Shown: positions 62,917-64,000 of the stretch, one piece after another
Layout of the letters: each line of letters opens with the position of its first letter
Position numbering within the stretch: position 1 is the first letter of the stretch
Source of the DNA: Arthrobacter sp. AZCC_0090
Lineage (GTDB): Bacteria; Actinomycetota; Actinomycetes; Actinomycetales; Micrococcaceae
NCBI RefSeq assembly: GCF_014207375.1
Contig: NZ_JACHEE010000008.1
Location: 62,001-126,000, forward strand
Reading direction: 5' to 3'
DNA length: 64,000 nt
Position numbers and translations under genes: made by a program
Notes under the pieces: generated by a model
What the model was told of the DNA's origin: nothing
The model's input: only the letters and a program-made list of their open reading frames with translations
Databases searched by the model: none

Positions 62917-63033
62917 ACGTCTGGCGACGCGCTAAACCTCTGGCGACGCGGAAATCCCGTGGCGCGACCGAAATTCGGGAGTCGTCAGGCTTTCTCCGTG
63001 TCAGCTAGCCAATTGCGCGTCGCCAGGGAAGTG
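62895..63033. repeat. 19-bp tandem array with inverted half (array B)
   Basis: CGAC cores at 62906, 62925 and 62944, and a degenerate CGCG at 62963, are 19 bp apart. After a 6-bp centre (62971-62976), inverted units have GTCG/GTCA at 62981, 63000 and 63019, also 19 bp apart. Core CTGGCGACGCG is shared with array A at 48925-49120. The array runs from the last codons of pobA to 7 bp before the proline dehydrogenase stop, filling the convergent gap. Confidence 0.85.
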
Positions 63034-63039
63034 ACAGGG

Positions 63040-63987
63040 TCAGCTCAGGTTGAGGTCGGCGAGGGCCGTGAGCGCTCGTTCAGGGTGCTCGGCGATGCGG
63101 TTGAGGACGTACAACCACCATTCGCCACCGAAGATGACGTACTCGCGCGTTCGGTAGCCTTCCTGCTGCAGTCGGTCCAGAAGGTCAGTCCCCAGTCCGA
63201 GGAGCATTTCGAATTCGATCGTGCCGGTCTTCAACGCCTCGCCGTGCCTGGCGATAAGCGTGCTGACGAGCGTGTCGTCGTGGGTCGCGAGGGACAACGG
63301 GTGGCCGGAGTGGATGAGCTGGCTTGCCAGTTCGAGGTAGGCGTTGGTGAGTTCGGCGCTGTTGCGGGGATAGGCGGCGGACTCGGGCTCAAGGAACGCG
63401 CCTTTGACCAGACGAACGGTACCCGGGTGGCGCAGGACCCGCTCAAGATCGCCGGGCGTGCGATGTAGGCGAGCTTGCAATGTGATGCCGACGCGGGGGA
63501 TCTCGGCGGCAAGTTCGTCGTACAGGTCAAGGACTAGGTCGGTCCGATCCGAGCCCTCGGCCGAGATCATCAGCTCCGTTCCGAACGGTTCAGTTATCGC
63601 GGCGAGTTGGCGCACGTGGTCCAGGGCCAGATCGCGGTCCACGAGTGCGCCGAGGTGGGAGAGGTCAAAGGAGATAGTGCTCGGCAGGCCAGAGGTCCCG
63701 AGAGCGGAGCCCAACTCGAGGAACACTATGGCCTCCGAGCGAGCGAGATCAGCGCTGCGCACGCTCTCGCCGGCGTACTCGATGCTGGCGGCGTGGCCGC
63801 GAGACACCGCCGCTGCGGCTACCCGGATAGCGTCAGTGACGGTATCCCCGGCCGAGTATCTCCTCGCGACACGCGAAGCCATCGTCGCCAGGGTAGGCGA
63901 GGACATGACACGTTGCTTCAGGTCTTCATCCAATGCCCACGCCCGGAGGGTATCGGCAGCACGTTCGAGATCAATCTTGGTAGTCAT
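63040..63987 (-). CDS. Proline dehydrogenase
   Basis: 315 aa, the stand-alone (monofunctional) FAD-dependent proline dehydrogenase of Gram-positive bacteria that oxidises proline to pyrroline-5-carboxylate. Recognisable segments: GITLQARLHRTPGDLERVL, RLVKGAFLEPESAAYPRN, LATHDDTL and FEMLLGLGTDLLDRL with the conserved EMLLG. No pyrroline-5-carboxylate dehydrogenase is seen, but the gene begins 13 bp from the window end, so a neighbour may lie outside. Confidence 0.92.
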   Translation of the reverse strand: MTTKIDLERAADTLRAWALDEDLKQRVMSSPTLATMASRVARRYSAGDTVTDAIRVAAAAVSRGHAASIEYAGESVRSADLARSEAIVFLELGSALGTSGLPSTISFDLSHLGALVDRDLALDHVRQLAAITEPFGTELMISAEGSDRTDLVLDLYDELAAEIPRVGITLQARLHRTPGDLERVLRHPGTVRLVKGAFLEPESAAYPRNSAELTNAYLELASQLIHSGHPLSLATHDDTLVSTLIARHGEALKTGTIEFEMLLGLGTDLLDRLQQEGYRTREYVIFGGEWWLYVLNRIAEHPERALTALADLNLS

Positions 63988-64000
63988 CCGACAAACTGTA

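Overview
High-GC DNA with GTG starts, ATGA/GTGA stop-start overlaps and purine-rich Shine-Dalgarno sites. Gene content (IclR-controlled quinate/protocatechuate catabolism, split three-gene proton-translocating transhydrogenase, PucR and GAF-ANTAR regulators, a DtxR/IdeR-type iron box) suggests an actinobacterium of the Micrococcaceae, most likely Arthrobacter, Paenarthrobacter or Pseudarthrobacter. That assignment is inference. No rRNA, tRNA, phage or CRISPR array was seen.

Positions 1-11613 form a nearly gapless aromatic-acid island, all on the + strand: an IclR regulator, shikimate/quinate dehydrogenase, 3-dehydroshikimate dehydratase, then pcaH-G-B-D-C-F-I-J and a second IclR regulator. 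Together these convert shikimate or quinate intermediates to protocatechuate and then through beta-ketoadipate to succinyl-CoA and acetyl-CoA. At the far end (60867-62916) a third IclR regulator and pobA feed 4-hydroxybenzoate into the same pathway.

Positions 11662-17584 are patchy: DinB-like and FMN-reductase genes, a beheaded alpha/beta-hydrolase, an AAA/DUF4143 ATPase with four 23-bp iterons in front of it (perhaps an IS21-type end), and long gene-poor stretches. Positions 17585-20495 hold pntAa-pntAb-pntB. Positions 20690-29534 hold a secreted polysaccharide deacetylase with repeated fibronectin-like modules, a RidA remnant, a secreted serine protease coupled to a lipoprotein, a frameshifted thioredoxin-fold remnant, and an iron-box-controlled binding protein.

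Positions 29691-34653 hold a thiamine-diphosphate enzyme, an Lrp regulator, a HisC-like aminotransferase and an APC permease. Positions 34689-40698 (- strand) are a seven-gene operon around an HpaB-type flavin monooxygenase with its reductase, cupin, DUF2848 protein, carbon-nitrogen hydrolase, GntR regulator and MHS transporter; its substrate is not evident. A NylB-like hydrolase broken by one in-frame TGA, an orphan response regulator and a cold-shock gene follow. Positions 43425-48525 (- strand) are a hydantoinase-like cluster with two Asp/Glu-racemase-fold proteins that lack canonical catalytic cysteines, a GntR regulator and an MFS carrier with a clear promoter and operator.

Positions 50995-56402 (- strand) encode an agmatinase-family ureohydrolase, an NCS1 permease, an aldehyde dehydrogenase and a VAO-type oxidase, divergent from a PucR regulator. 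FUSC, GAF-ANTAR and STAS-like genes lead to pobR-pobA, and proline dehydrogenase closes the window.

The most unusual non-coding structures are two intergenic arrays (48925-49120 and 62895-63033). Each is made of 19-bp units around a CTGGCGACGCG core, and orientation flips after an identical 6-bp centre. They share geometry, lie 14 kb apart and match no element type I can name.
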